DNA of 64,000 nucleotides from SAR202 cluster bacterium (GCA_016872385.1 VGZV01000004.1:1-64000); one strand, 5' to 3'; shown: positions 19,182-29,444, numbered from the stretch's first letter. A program made the numbers and translations. Notes: generated from the letters alone by a model not told the origin.

Positions 19182-20345
19182 GTGACTTCAGTGACCATCC
19201 AGAGCATCCTTGAACAGACTCCCAAGCTAGCCCAGGAGTGGGCTGCCCAGCGGGCGGAACGGCAGCGGCGTACCAAAGCTGACCCGGCTGATTACGAACA
19301 GCTCCGTAAACTGGGCGTACCCCTGTTGGCGGTGCCGGTGGAATTTGGCGGCACCTGGAAGGATATATCCCAGTCGGCCCGGCCCCTTTGCACCTTTCTG
19401 CGCACCCTGGCCCAGGGAGACCCGTCCATCACTCTGGCCAGCGCCATGCACCTTGGAGTGCTTGCCTCCTGGCGCATACCCGCCGTTCCAGAGCCTTACA
19501 ACGCCGGCTGGCAAAAACAGCGTAAAGAGGTGTTCCAGACGGTGGTGGATGGGGCCTGGTGGGGCACCATCGTCTCGGAGCCGGGCAGCGGCGGCGACAC
19601 CGGTCTGACGCGGTCCCGCTGTGTGCCTGAGGGCCGCGATTCACTGAAATACCGGATGTCCGGACAGAAACACTTCGGCAGTGGGTCCGGGCTGACCTCT
19701 TTTATGACTACCCGGGCTATTCCCGAAGGAGAGACCGCTCCTGACCTATTTTTCATGGAGGTGCGTAATCAGCCCTGGGACGGCAGCACCGGTATGAAAT
19801 TGTCGGCGGAGTGGCAGGGCCACGGCATGATGTCCACCAACAGCCACGCCTTCGAGTTCAAAGATTTCCCTGCCACCCGCGTGGCGTGGCCGGGCCACCA
19901 ATCGGAACTGATGGCGGCCAACAGCGGCCTGGGTGGAATGTCGTGGGCCTCGGTCATCTCCGGCGTAATGGACGCGGCCATGGATTACACCCGGCAGCAG
20001 TTGAAGGCATCCCGCGCCCGGGGCAGCGCCCTGCGGGCTTATCAGCAGATTGAGTGGACCAAGGCCGAACAGGAAGCGTTTTTGATTGACCGGGCTTGGG
20101 AAGGGACCCTGCAGTCCCTGGACCGGGGTATTATCAATCGCCGCACCATACTCATGACCAAAGAATGTGTGGCGCAGCTGGCCGAGTCGGCGCTGGGGCG
20201 GCTATGCCGGCTGTCGGGCGGCACGGCCTACACCTGGTACTCTCCCCTGGGAGCCTGGCTGGACGATGTGCGGGCCCTGGGGTTTCTGAGGCCCCCGTGG
20301 GCATTGGCCTATGACAACCTGTTTAACATGGGCTGGGCGGAGTAG
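19182..20345 (+). CDS. Acyl-CoA dehydrogenase family protein
   Basis: 'LRKLGVPLLAVPVEFGGT', 'WWGTIVSEPGSGGDTGLTR', 'LCRLSGGTAY'. Confidence 0.85.
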   Translation: MTSVTIQSILEQTPKLAQEWAAQRAERQRRTKADPADYEQLRKLGVPLLAVPVEFGGTWKDISQSARPLCTFLRTLAQGDPSITLASAMHLGVLASWRIPAVPEPYNAGWQKQRKEVFQTVVDGAWWGTIVSEPGSGGDTGLTRSRCVPEGRDSLKYRMSGQKHFGSGSGLTSFMTTRAIPEGETAPDLFFMEVRNQPWDGSTGMKLSAEWQGHGMMSTNSHAFEFKDFPATRVAWPGHQSELMAANSGLGGMSWASVISGVMDAAMDYTRQQLKASRARGSALRAYQQIEWTKAEQEAFLIDRAWEGTLQSLDRGIINRRTILMTKECVAQLAESALGRLCRLSGGTAYTWYSPLGAWLDDVRALGFLRPPWALAYDNLFNMGWAE

Positions 20346-21663
20346 CCCTGGGCTGGGGCTTACCCCATAGAGGATGGCGGAAAGTGGGAGCCAGCGCGGG
20401 GTCAATGGGCGGCGGCGCAGGCTGCGGCGAGGGATGCTCTGCCGGTTCCGGTGCGGCGTCTTTGGGCGGATGGCGCTGGAGGGTTGAGCTGCGCCGCGGG
20501 CTTAGCTGGTTCAGATGCTGGGCCAGCGATGCCAGGCTGTTCAGGTTGTGCACTGGCAGAAAGTCGTCCACGTAGGGCAGCGCCGCCTGCATTCCCCGGG
20601 TTAGAGGTTGGTACTCCGGCGAACCTAACAGCGGGTTGAGCCACACCAGCCGGTAGCAGCTTCTCTGCAGGCGGGCCATCTCCCGGCCCAGCAGCTCCGG
20701 CTCGCCCCGGTCCCAGCCGTCGGAGATTACCAGAACTACCGAGCTGCTGCGCAGCACGCGCCGCGCCCAGCGGTAGTTAAAGGTTTTGACGGCTTCGCCA
20801 ATGCGGGTGCCGCCGGACCAGTCGGGCACTGCTCTGGACACCTCGTTGATGGCCTGGTCAACGCTGCGGTGGCGAAGGCATCGGGTGATGCGGGTCAGCC
20901 TGGTGGCAAAAAGGAAAGCCTCCACCCGGTCCAGCCCGCCGGCAATGGTGTGGATGAAGTGCAACAGCATCCGGGTGTATTGCTCCATCGAGCCGCTGAC
21001 GTCGCACAGCAGCGCCAAGCTGCGGGGCTTGTCCTTGGGATGGCGGCGCGCCAGTTCCAGCCACTCGCCGCCGTACTTTAGGTTGCGCCGCAGGGTGCGC
21101 CGCCAATCCAGGGCTGCCCCTTGGCCGGGAGTCATGCGCCGGGTGCGGCGGCGGCCCAGGTCCCAGGCCAGCTCCGCCATCATCCTGCGGGCGTCGGTTA
21201 CTTCCGACGGAGCAAAATCCCCGAAGTCCTTGGCCCGCAGCACCTCCCGGGCGCTGTAGCTGTAACCCAGGTCCACACGGTCGCCCCCGCCATCTCCTTC
21301 ACCCTGGCCTTCGGTGTCGGCAGACTCAAACGCCGGAGGCGCTACCCTGGGCTGGCGGTAGCGGCGCTGCTCGCCCATGGAGCGCAAGTCGTGGGTGGTC
21401 TGGTCGCCAGCGGGCCGCCGCCAGAACACCTGGAAGGCCTCATCGAAGATGGGCAGGTCCTGCTTGCGGTGCACCAGCAGGCAGCGGGCGGCCTGGCGGA
21501 AGTCCTCCTTGCGGGAGACGGGCAGGTGCTCCGTGGCCTGCACCAGGTCCAGGATGTTGCCAGAACCCACGTCCAGGCCCGCCCGCCGCAGCACCTGGCC
21601 GAAGAGCATCAGGTTGTGCAACAAGGCGCCGTCGGGTTGGCTGTTGCTGGAAGGGACGGTCAC
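20323..21663 (-). CDS. VWA domain protein, CoxE-like
   Basis: 'LALLCDVSGSMEQYTRMLLHFIHTI', 'WSGGTRIGEAVKTFNYRWARRVL', 'VVLVISDGWDRGEPELL'; GTG start. Confidence 0.88.
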   Translation of the reverse strand: MTVPSSNSQPDGALLHNLMLFGQVLRRAGLDVGSGNILDLVQATEHLPVSRKEDFRQAARCLLVHRKQDLPIFDEAFQVFWRRPAGDQTTHDLRSMGEQRRYRQPRVAPPAFESADTEGQGEGDGGGDRVDLGYSYSAREVLRAKDFGDFAPSEVTDARRMMAELAWDLGRRRTRRMTPGQGAALDWRRTLRRNLKYGGEWLELARRHPKDKPRSLALLCDVSGSMEQYTRMLLHFIHTIAGGLDRVEAFLFATRLTRITRCLRHRSVDQAINEVSRAVPDWSGGTRIGEAVKTFNYRWARRVLRSSSVVLVISDGWDRGEPELLGREMARLQRSCYRLVWLNPLLGSPEYQPLTRGMQAALPYVDDFLPVHNLNSLASLAQHLNQLSPRRSSTLQRHPPKDAAPEPAEHPSPQPAPPPIDPALAPTFRHPLWGKPQPRATPPSPC

Positions 21664-21782
21664 GACTGGCCTTCTACGCCGCGGAGCATGGACTCAAATT
21701 TGGGTCTCACGTCCGGTAAGTCCCGTTCCACTACATCCCACACTTGTTCCAGGTCCACCCCCAAGTAGTTATGCACCATCAT
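21660..21782 (-). pseudogene. Truncated HEPN/HepT (DUF86-like) remnant
   Basis: 40-aa ORF MMVHNYLGVDLEQVWDVVERDLPDVRPKFESMLRGVEGQS* matches the HepT RxxxxH-x-Y C-terminal region; N-terminal region absent. Confidence 0.6.
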
Positions 21783-21788
21783 AGACGT

Positions 21789-22094
21789 TCAAAAGGGCAC
21801 TGCTTCTTTCAGGACTTTCTCACGAATGGGCCAAAAGAGTGCAGCCTCGGTAACTATGTCCACCTTGCATCCAAGCAAGTCCTCCAGGTCGGCCAGCAGC
21901 CCCCCTGGAAAGAAGGGGCTATGTTCGCGGCCCATCTCCACCAGCAAGTCCACGTCGCTGTCGGGGCGGGCTTGGCCGCGCGCCACCGAGCCGAAGACCC
22001 GTACATTGTACGCCCCGTGCTTGGCGGCCAGGCGCAGGATTTCCTCCCGCTTCTCTTTCAGAAGCTGGTCAATGGGCACTTTCGTCTCGCTCAC
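21789..22094 (-). CDS. MNT-type nucleotidyltransferase (MntA antitoxin-like)
   Basis: 'YNVRVFGSVARGQARPDSDVDLLVEMG' GSxARG..SDxDLLV motif. Confidence 0.88.
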   Translation of the reverse strand: MSETKVPIDQLLKEKREEILRLAAKHGAYNVRVFGSVARGQARPDSDVDLLVEMGREHSPFFPGGLLADLEDLLGCKVDIVTEAALFWPIREKVLKEAVPF

Positions 22095-23056
22095 GGCGAT
22101 GCGCCTCCTCCCCCGCCGCGGCCGCCCCGGCGCGGGCCGCGGTTGCGGGAGCGGTCCAGCATGGCCCGCACCGGCTCGCCCCGCACCAGTTCTATGTCGT
22201 CCTGGTACTTGAGCATAATGCCCAAAGTGTCGTCAATAACCTCTGGCTCCAGAGTCTTCTGGTCCAGGGCCACCAGGGCGGCGGTCCAGTCCAGAGTCTC
22301 CGACACGCCAGGCACCTTGTAAAGCTCGGCCTGCCGTAGTTCCTGCACAAAGCCCGTGACTTGTTCCGCCAGCCGCCGGGGGGCATCAGGCATCCTGGTG
22401 GTGACGATTTGCAGCTCTTTCTGGAAGTCCGGGTAGTCTATCCAGTAGTACAGGCAGCGCCGTTTCAGGGCGTCGTGGATTTCCCGGGTGCGGTTGGAGG
22501 TGATGATTACAATGGGCGGGTGCGCGGCGCGGTAAGTGCCCAGTTCTGGGACAGTCACCTGAAAGTCCGCCAGCAATTCCAGCAGAAAACCCTCAAATTC
22601 TTCGTCGGCCCGGTCCAGCTCGTCAATAAGCAGCACCGGCGGGCGCTGGCGGCTCTGGTCAATGGCCTGTAGCAGGGGGCGTTTGATGAGGAACCTCTCG
22701 CTGAACAGGCTGGCGGAGGCTTCCTGCCGGTCCGCACCACCCGCCGCCTCCATCAGCCGGATTTCCAGCATCTGCCGGGCGTGGTCCCATTCGTAAACGG
22801 CGTGGTTGATGTCCAGCCCCTCGTAGCACTGGAGCCGGATTAGCTCCGTGTCCAGCCCTTTGGCCAGGGCGCGGGCGATTTCGGTCTTGCCCACACCAGC
22901 TTCGCCCTCCAGGAACAGGGGGCGCTGGAGCTTGAGGGCCAGAAAGATCGCCACGGCCAAGCCCCGGTCGGTGACGTAGGTCTGCTGGCGCAGCAGTTCC
23001 TGGACGGCCTCTACAGAGTCGGGCAGGGTGATAGAGGAGGTGGTCACGGCAAGGCA
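22091..23056 (-). CDS. MoxR-type AAA ATPase
   Basis: 'RPLFLEGEAGVGKTEIARALAKGLDTELIRLQCYEGLD', 'VLLIDELDRADEEFEGFLLELL', 'IVIITSNRTREIHDALKRRCLYYWIDYP'. Confidence 0.9.
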   Translation of the reverse strand, partial: CLAVTTSSITLPDSVEAVQELLRQQTYVTDRGLAVAIFLALKLQRPLFLEGEAGVGKTEIARALAKGLDTELIRLQCYEGLDINHAVYEWDHARQMLEIRLMEAAGGADRQEASASLFSERFLIKRPLLQAIDQSRQRPPVLLIDELDRADEEFEGFLLELLADFQVTVPELGTYRAAHPPIVIITSNRTREIHDALKRRCLYYWIDYPDFQKELQIVTTRMPDAPRRLAEQVTGFVQELRQAELYKVPGVSETLDWTAALVALDQKTLEPEVIDDTLGIMLKYQDDIELVRGEPVRAMLDRSRNRGPRRGGRGGGGGASP

Positions 23057-23208
23057 CTCCCGCGTAGCAGATATATGGTACATCTGCATTGTAGCGTATT
23101 GGCCGGAGGGTTCACCACCGGGGGTTCCAGTTCTCCTCCTTACCAGGGGGGCGATGGAGGGGGTTGGACCACCCCTCCTAGCCTCCCCTTGCCAAGGGGA
23201 GGAATTGC

Positions 23209-23919
23209 TTATCTACTCCCCTGGCCTCGGCGCCTCGCCAGATACTCCCGGAAGAACTCCTGCACCAGGGCGCGCAGCCGCCCCCAGTGGTCGCCCAGGG
23301 ACTCCCGCTCCTGTTGAGAAAGCTGGTTGTAGATCTTGCCCAGGTTGGGAAACTCCCACACTGTGAAGGCCCAGAAGCCGGGCACATAGGGCTTGCCCTG
23401 GGCGCTCTCGGCAATGACTCCTGCGCTCCCCGCTAGCTCCCAGGAGGCCAGCACCTGGCCACGGTCGGCAATGGCGAGGGCTTCCACCCAGGAGGCAGCC
23501 CGCTGGTTGTCCTTGTAGGTCCGCATCAGATCCAGCAGGCGGCTGATGCGCTCGGAGTCATCGGCGGCGGGGCCGGCAAAGCGGTGGGTGAAACGGCTCT
23601 CCCAGCGGCCGCCCAGGGCCGGAATCACCAGCCCGCCGTCGGTGGCGATGACCAGCATGTCAGCAGCCAGGGACCACTCCCGCGCCTTGAGGCGGGCAAT
23701 TTCCTCGTGGGTGTCGCCCACCTCTTCAGGGGCAGCAGTCAGGCCCAGTTCCTGGGGCGTCACCAGGCGCAGGGACAGCCCCGCCAGCAATTCCCGCAAA
23801 GTGGACTGCTTGGCCGGGTTGGTAGTGGCCAGGAGGAGGGGGGTGCTTGCTGACAACCCTGTATCCACGTGAATTTTAGCTAAACCTGATAGAAATCCCC
23901 CTGTGCCCCCCTTTCGCAA
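23209..23919 (-). CDS. RdgB/HAM1-like non-canonical purine NTP pyrophosphatase
   Basis: 'LLLATTNPAKQSTLRELL', 'GDTHEEIARLKAREWSLAADMLVIATDGGLVIPAL'. Confidence 0.75.
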   Translation of the reverse strand: MRKGGTGGFLSGLAKIHVDTGLSASTPLLLATTNPAKQSTLRELLAGLSLRLVTPQELGLTAAPEEVGDTHEEIARLKAREWSLAADMLVIATDGGLVIPALGGRWESRFTHRFAGPAADDSERISRLLDLMRTYKDNQRAASWVEALAIADRGQVLASWELAGSAGVIAESAQGKPYVPGFWAFTVWEFPNLGKIYNQLSQQERESLGDHWGRLRALVQEFFREYLARRRGQGSR

Positions 23920-23940
23920 AGGGGGTTGGGGGGATTTCCC

Positions 23941-24615
23941 TTACAGTATTCTTGCCACCGCCCGCGCCGCCGCGCCGTCGCCGCCCAGGAGCTTGATGGG
24001 CAGCGCCCACAACTCGAACCTGCGGCCCGCCAGCTTGTCCAGGTTAATCAGGTTTTCGATGATGGGCACGCCCCGGCCCAGCACCAGCCGGTGCACCGGA
24101 AAGTCCCGGATGGTGGACTGGGGCGTGGCCGGGTGCTTGTCTATGGGGAAGTCCACCGCTACGGCGTTGATGCCGCAGTCCAGCAAGTAGGCCGCGCCCT
24201 CGGTGCTGAGGTATGGCCCCTGGGAGTAGAAACGCGGCCCGCCGGACTCGGCTTCCGCCCAGCCGGTGAACAGCACCGCAATCTGGCCCCGCAGGGCCTC
24301 CGGCCTGCCGCCCGCCTGCTGCAAGTCCGCCACGGAGATGGGCGTCTGGCTGCGGTAGAGTTGGCGCAGGTCCAGCAGCAGCGCCTGGCCCATGTACCGC
24401 TCCAGGGGCATGTTGTCCACCGTCACGCCGCCGGGATGGAAGTGGTAGGGAGCGTCCACGTGGGTGCCCAGGTGGGTGGCCAGGGTCAGCTTGGTGTTGG
24501 AGCGGGCGTGGCTCTGGTGGGTCTGGAGCGGCTCCATGCTCACGCCAATCAGACCCGGCACGGGCGTGACCCGTGGGCTTCCCAGGGTCAGGGTCAGATC
24601 AATGAGTTCTGGCAT
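23941..24615 (-). CDS. Cyclase family protein (kynurenine formamidase-like)
   Basis: 'LTLATHLGTHVDAPYHFHPGGVTVDNMPLERYMGQALLLDL'. Confidence 0.88.
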   Translation of the reverse strand: MPELIDLTLTLGSPRVTPVPGLIGVSMEPLQTHQSHARSNTKLTLATHLGTHVDAPYHFHPGGVTVDNMPLERYMGQALLLDLRQLYRSQTPISVADLQQAGGRPEALRGQIAVLFTGWAEAESGGPRFYSQGPYLSTEGAAYLLDCGINAVAVDFPIDKHPATPQSTIRDFPVHRLVLGRGVPIIENLINLDKLAGRRFELWALPIKLLGGDGAAARAVARIL

Positions 24616-24621
24616 TTCTCC

Positions 24622-25932
24622 CTACCCTGCTGCGGCGTGCCCGTGCCGGGGCCGCGCCGCAGGCGGACGCCGCAGGGCGGTGAACAGCAACACCACGGCC
24701 GCTGCGCCAATTAGGGCTGCGTTGTAGTAAAAGACTGCGCCCAGGCCATAGTTGTTTACGATGAGGGCCGCGAAGATGGGAGATACAGCGGTGATGGCGG
24801 CGTTGCTGCCCAGAATCAGCCCCATAGACGCCCCTTCGCTGCCGCGGTCAATGTGGTCCAGTACCGTGGCTTGCAGTATCTGGGCCAGGGCATAGGTAAA
24901 CAGGCCGACCACCAGCACCACCAGCGTGAGCAAGAGGCCAGCGCCCACCAGTCCCATCACTCCTGCCAGCACTGCCGTGATTACCAGGCCTGGCACTACC
25001 ACAATTTTGCGGCCAAACCGGTCGGACAAGTACCCCAGCACCGGCGCCGAGGCTACTCCCAGGCCGGTGAGGAAGGCGGTGTGCAAGCCCACCATAAAGC
25101 CGCTCATGCCCAGGCCCCCGCTTTCCACCGGGTCTTTCAGGTACACGGGCAACCACACCAGCAGGGAGTTGAACCCCATGTTGCGCAGCATGGTCACCAG
25201 CGTCAAGGAAAGGATGGTGCGCTGGCGCAGTAACCGCAGGGCGTTATGCACCCGCTCCTTCAGGGGCTTGGACTCGTTGGGGGCCACGCCGCTGACCCCA
25301 ATGTCCCGCAGGCTCAGCCACACTATCACCGCCACTACCAGCGCCGGGACCACAAAAAGCAGGGTGACCTTCTGCCACACCATAATGCCCAGCAATGCCC
25401 CGGCTACCAGTGGGCCAATAAAGTTGCCCACGTTGCCCCCGGCGCCGTGGATGGACAGGCCAAACCCCCTTCGCTCCGGGAATCGCTGGGATATGGCGGC
25501 AATGGCGGGCATGTGCCAAACGGTGCCCGGCAGAGCTACAAATACCATTACCACCGCCAGCACTCCGTAGTTAGGAGAGAAGGCCACCAGGGTAAAGGAG
25601 ATGGCCGCCACCACCATGCAGGCGGTGAGGATGAGGCCCCACTGCCGCTTGGCCATGTCAATGGCAAAGCCGGCGGGAACGTTGGCTACTCCGGAACTGA
25701 CTTGCCGGATGGTGGCCAGGGCAGCAAACTCAAGGTTGGTCAGGGACATGGAGTCCCGGATGAAGGGGAGGATTACCAGCAGGCTCTGGTTGTACCAATG
25801 GGTGATGGCGTGGCCCACGGCCAGATTGCCCAGGACAAACGCCCTGCTGCGGCTTCCCCGGGCCGGGGCGGACGCTGGTGAGGTAGGAGTTACCGCGCTC
25901 AAGAACTGCCTCCTGAAGTGAAAACTCGTCAT
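24622..25932 (-). CDS. MFS transporter
   Basis: 436 aa, 12-TM pattern, 'GYLSDRFGRKIVVVPG'. Confidence 0.88.
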   Translation of the reverse strand: MTSFHFRRQFLSAVTPTSPASAPARGSRSRAFVLGNLAVGHAITHWYNQSLLVILPFIRDSMSLTNLEFAALATIRQVSSGVANVPAGFAIDMAKRQWGLILTACMVVAAISFTLVAFSPNYGVLAVVMVFVALPGTVWHMPAIAAISQRFPERRGFGLSIHGAGGNVGNFIGPLVAGALLGIMVWQKVTLLFVVPALVVAVIVWLSLRDIGVSGVAPNESKPLKERVHNALRLLRQRTILSLTLVTMLRNMGFNSLLVWLPVYLKDPVESGGLGMSGFMVGLHTAFLTGLGVASAPVLGYLSDRFGRKIVVVPGLVITAVLAGVMGLVGAGLLLTLVVLVVGLFTYALAQILQATVLDHIDRGSEGASMGLILGSNAAITAVSPIFAALIVNNYGLGAVFYYNAALIGAAAVVLLFTALRRPPAARPRHGHAAAG

Positions 25933-26104
25933 ATTCTAGCGGCAACTGCATAAGGCGGCAAACTGCCGCCAGGAAGTACAAGGCAATCGCATGTTAAAAA
26001 TGCCCATTTGCATGGCTTGACAAGACTGGAGACATCAAGGAGCGAAATCCCCCTGCCCCCATTCCCAAAGGGGGTTGGGGATATTTCAACTCCAGCATGT
26101 CTTA

Positions 26105-26261
26105 CAGGGTGTGTGAGAATTCCCCGCTCGTGGTGAGTCCCGACGTATCGGGATCCCGACCAGGTCGGGGCTTGTCGAACCATGAGCGGGCTAAAAGCTA
26201 CTCATCCTTCGACAAGCTCAGGATGAGCGGGCTGGGTAGACGGCACTTCTCACACAGGCTC
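26105..26261. mobile_element. MITE-like element, family B (157 bp)
   Basis: Ends CAGGGTGTGTGAGAA / TTCTCACACAGGCTC, flanked by TTA (26102-26104 / 26262-26264). Confidence 0.8.
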
Positions 26262-26348
26262 TTAAGACGCGATTGCCCCGCATCCCGCAAGGTTGTAATT
26301 GCCTTCCTGGTGAGATTGGGGTATTCTCAGGGCAGTTTTGGTCTGGCT

Positions 26349-27560
26349 GTGTACACTTTGGAGACGTTTCAGGTGCAAGCACTGGAAGGCGTACGTGTGG
26401 TGGAGGTGGCCCAGGTCTGGGCTGCTCCGGGTGCGGGTATGTATCTGGCCGACCAGGGCGCCGATGTGATTAAGGTGGAGCCGCCCTGGGGAGACGAGGC
26501 CCGCCGTTTGCTGACCCAGCCTCCCATCGCCGGTGGGGAAAGCCGCGCCTTTCTGGCCATCAACCGCAACAAGCGGGGTATTGCTCTGGACATTGCCCAT
26601 CCGCAAGGCCAGGATGTGCTTTATCGCCTGGTAGACCAGTCAGACGTATTCATCCACAACTTCCGCCCCGGCGTGGCCCCAAAGCTGGGCTACGATTACC
26701 AGACTCTGTCCCGGCGCAACCCACGGCTGGTCTATGTGGAGGTCTCAGCCTTTGGGCAGCATGGCCCTTACGCCCGCCGCCGGGGCTACGACCTGCTATT
26801 CCAGTCCCTTTCAGGAATTCTCAGCAAGCGGCGCACCGCTGAAGGAACGCCCATCGCCAGCGGAGTGTGGGTGGCCGACGCCTCCACTCCTATCGCCATT
26901 GCGTATGGCGTGACCCTGGCTTTGCTGGCCCGACAACGCACAGGGCGAGGCCAGCGGGTGGAGGCCGCCCTGCTCCACATGGCCCTGGCTATGCAGACGG
27001 TGGACATGGTGCGGGTGGAGCGGGAAAATCCCCAGCAGTTCGGCACAGACTTCTCCGCCCAGGCCCTCTACTCGCCCTATAGATGCCAGGATGGACGCTT
27101 TATCCAGCTGGCGGTTATTGGCGACCAGCAGTTTGCTGCCATGTGCCGCGCCCTGGAACTGGAGCATCTCATAGACGACCCGGAGTTTGGCGACAGCTTG
27201 AAGCGCGCCCAGCGCAGCCAGGAGCTGCACGAGTTGATTGCGGGCATTGTCGCCACGCGGTCCAGGGATGAGTGGCTGGAGACGTTGGAGCGGCACGACG
27301 TGGCCGCCGCGCCGGTGCTGGAACGCAATGAGGTTTTTGATCACCCCCAGGTGCAGGCCAACGGAATGTTTGCCACCCAGGAGCATCCCCAGGCAGGCCG
27401 GGTGGATATGGTGGATGTGCCGGTGCGATTATCGGATACGCCGGGAGGCCTCCGTCGTCCCGCGCCGCTCCTGGGGCAGCACACCCAGGAAGTGCTGGAA
27501 GAACTGGGCTACTCCCAGGAGGAGTTGCAGCGCCTGCGGGCGATGAAGGTGATAAGCTGA
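26349..27560 (+). CDS. CaiB/BaiF-type CoA transferase (class III)
   Basis: 'LEGVRVVEVAQVWAAPGAGMYLADQGADVIKVEPPWGDEAR', 'YARRRGYDLLFQSLSGIL'; the ORF-track 5' extension runs through a family B element so the GTG at 26349 is preferred. Confidence 0.88.
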   Translation: MYTLETFQVQALEGVRVVEVAQVWAAPGAGMYLADQGADVIKVEPPWGDEARRLLTQPPIAGGESRAFLAINRNKRGIALDIAHPQGQDVLYRLVDQSDVFIHNFRPGVAPKLGYDYQTLSRRNPRLVYVEVSAFGQHGPYARRRGYDLLFQSLSGILSKRRTAEGTPIASGVWVADASTPIAIAYGVTLALLARQRTGRGQRVEAALLHMALAMQTVDMVRVERENPQQFGTDFSAQALYSPYRCQDGRFIQLAVIGDQQFAAMCRALELEHLIDDPEFGDSLKRAQRSQELHELIAGIVATRSRDEWLETLERHDVAAAPVLERNEVFDHPQVQANGMFATQEHPQAGRVDMVDVPVRLSDTPGGLRRPAPLLGQHTQEVLEELGYSQEELQRLRAMKVIS

Positions 27561-27698
27561 TTGGTATCGCCGGAAGTGCATTCTGCTTATGCAGCGGCAG
27601 CCGCCGACAATTTGGGGCCGCTCCCGCTGACTCAGCAGTATCTATGCCCCTTGAGGAAATCTGGCTTTAGACGGAAACTATCCACTGAGGAGTGATTC

Positions 27699-28412
27699 AT
27701 GCCCGCCTGCACCAATTGCGGCGCGCCCCTGGAACAGGCCCACCGGTTCTGCGGCCAATGCGGCCGTCCGGTGGCAGAGGCGCAGCCTTCACCGACCCCA
27801 GCCCCAGCGCCCCCCTTCGAGCGGCCGGCGAGTCTAGGCAGCCAGGCCTTGCCAAGCTTGGTTTCTCCCTCTCGTGTCCTGGTCATGGTCGTACTGTCCT
27901 ACGGTCTGTACCTGTTCTACTGGATGTATCTCACCTGGCGTCATTACCGAGACCACACGGGCAGGCCGGTCTTTCCAGTTTGGCATGCTCTCTCTTTGAT
28001 TGTGCCGGTTTACGGCCTGTTTCGCACCTACGCCCACATGCGGTCCTTCAAAGAGCTTATGTTGCAGGGCAATGTGCCTTCCACCATCAGTCCTGGATGG
28101 GCTGTGGCGGTAATATTGCTTTACTCCATGCTGGAATGGGCGTCCTTTGCCGCCTCAGGTGGCATCCCAGCAGTCACTGGCGCCGTGGAGATAACCAGGG
28201 AAATGGCCATCAAGGCCATGCTAATAGACCTGGTGGGGCTGGCGCTGGTGGCCGGGTTGCTAATGCAGGTGCAAGGCAATCTGAACCGTTACTGGGCCAG
28301 TCTGGGTGTGGGCCGGGCTGTGGTTCCTGGCATCAGCTTGGGGGAAGTGCTCTTTGCCCTGGCAGGCTCCTTATTCTGGATCACCGCGCTGACCAGCATT
28401 ATGGGCCAGTGA
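27699..28412 (+). CDS. Zinc-ribbon DUF4234-like membrane protein
   Basis: N-terminal 'CTNCGAPLEQAHRFCGQCGRPV'; 'YGLYLFYWMYLTWRHYRDHTG'. Confidence 0.7.
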   Translation: MPACTNCGAPLEQAHRFCGQCGRPVAEAQPSPTPAPAPPFERPASLGSQALPSLVSPSRVLVMVVLSYGLYLFYWMYLTWRHYRDHTGRPVFPVWHALSLIVPVYGLFRTYAHMRSFKELMLQGNVPSTISPGWAVAVILLYSMLEWASFAASGGIPAVTGAVEITREMAIKAMLIDLVGLALVAGLLMQVQGNLNRYWASLGVGRAVVPGISLGEVLFALAGSLFWITALTSIMGQ

Positions 28413-29213
28413 TCCTGCTTTAGGATGCCCCGGCATACGGTCCGCCGCAGCAAATCCCGCCAGCGCCAATACTCCTCCCGCCAGGGCGTCCAGCAAGAAA
28501 TGGTTGCCGGTGATGATGATAGCGGCCAGAGTAAGGCCTGGGTAGGCCAGCGCCAACCAGCGTTGCCAGCCCTGCAACAACTGCAAGAACATTACCCCCA
28601 ATATGATTGTCCATGTAAAGTGCAGGCTGGGCATGGCCGCATAGGCGTTGTAGAAGGGCGCCATCTGAGGGCCGCCGTAGAGAGACGGGCCAAACTGCTG
28701 GACGGTATCGGTGAAGTGCTCCGTAAGTTTGAGCGGCGGGGCTACCGGGAACAGGGCGAAAACCGCCAGCGCCAGGGTCAGGCTGGCCACCATCACGTTG
28801 CGGTAGCGGCAATACAAGGGACGGTTGGACAGGTACAACGCCACCGCTGCCGCCAGAATAACCGGCCAGTAGGTGACAATGTAAAACCAGTTGAGGGTTT
28901 TTACCAGGGCTGGAACATTTTCCACCCACCAGGACTGCCAGGCTGGCTCCCAAAAGATGCCCAGGCGCCGTTCTAAAGCCATTAACTGCTGGGCGTTATC
29001 CAGGGCAGCCGCCGCCGGGTCGCTGGCAAAGCCCCTGCGCATGCCCAGGTAAACCAGGTAAGCGCCCAAATATAAGGCTACTTCCAGCGCGGGGTCCCGC
29101 CACCGGCCCAAACTGTGCAACCGGAAGTGCACCTCAGCCCGCAGCATGTCCACTCCGTTAATGCGCCTGACTGGGGATGTGGATGCCAATTCTAGCACAA
29201 TGCCCCGGTGCAT
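28371..29213 (-). CDS. PAP2/inositolphosphotransferase-like phosphatase
   Basis: 'APFYNAYAAMPSLHFTWTIILGVMF' and '...ITGNHFLLDALAGGVLA'. Confidence 0.82.
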   Translation of the reverse strand: MHRGIVLELASTSPVRRINGVDMLRAEVHFRLHSLGRWRDPALEVALYLGAYLVYLGMRRGFASDPAAAALDNAQQLMALERRLGIFWEPAWQSWWVENVPALVKTLNWFYIVTYWPVILAAAVALYLSNRPLYCRYRNVMVASLTLALAVFALFPVAPPLKLTEHFTDTVQQFGPSLYGGPQMAPFYNAYAAMPSLHFTWTIILGVMFLQLLQGWQRWLALAYPGLTLAAIIITGNHFLLDALAGGVLALAGFAAADRMPGHPKAGSLAHNAGQRGDPE

Positions 29214-29368
29214 ATGGACTGGCCCTGCTGTGCCAGGCGGGGCTGGCGGTGGTTGTGCGCTCGGTTGTGCACTGTACTTGACTATTGGGCTTCTGGCCGG
29301 TACAGTGCCTTGTAGTGTGTAGGAGCCTTAGTCGCGGCTGGTGAATGAGGCTGCCTTTGCATGGGGAT

Positions 29369-29444
29369 CGGGGCGTAGCGCAGCGGCTAGCGCGCCACGT
29401 TCGGGACGTGGAGGTCGGTGGTTCGAATCCACTCGCCCCGACCA
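29369..29444 (+). tRNA. tRNA-Pro(CGG), CCA encoded
   Basis: Acceptor CGGGGCG/CGCCCCG, anticodon arm CCACG-TTCGGGA-CGTGG, T arm GGTTCGAATCC, ACCA end. Confidence 0.93.

Noticed and set aside
23110-23220. CCTCCTTACCAGGGGGGCGATGGAGG-type hairpins (also near 23885-23940, 26043-26090, 49308-49380)
   Set aside because: Common short intergenic palindromes of this style; no clear ends or TSDs to support a specific mobile element here.
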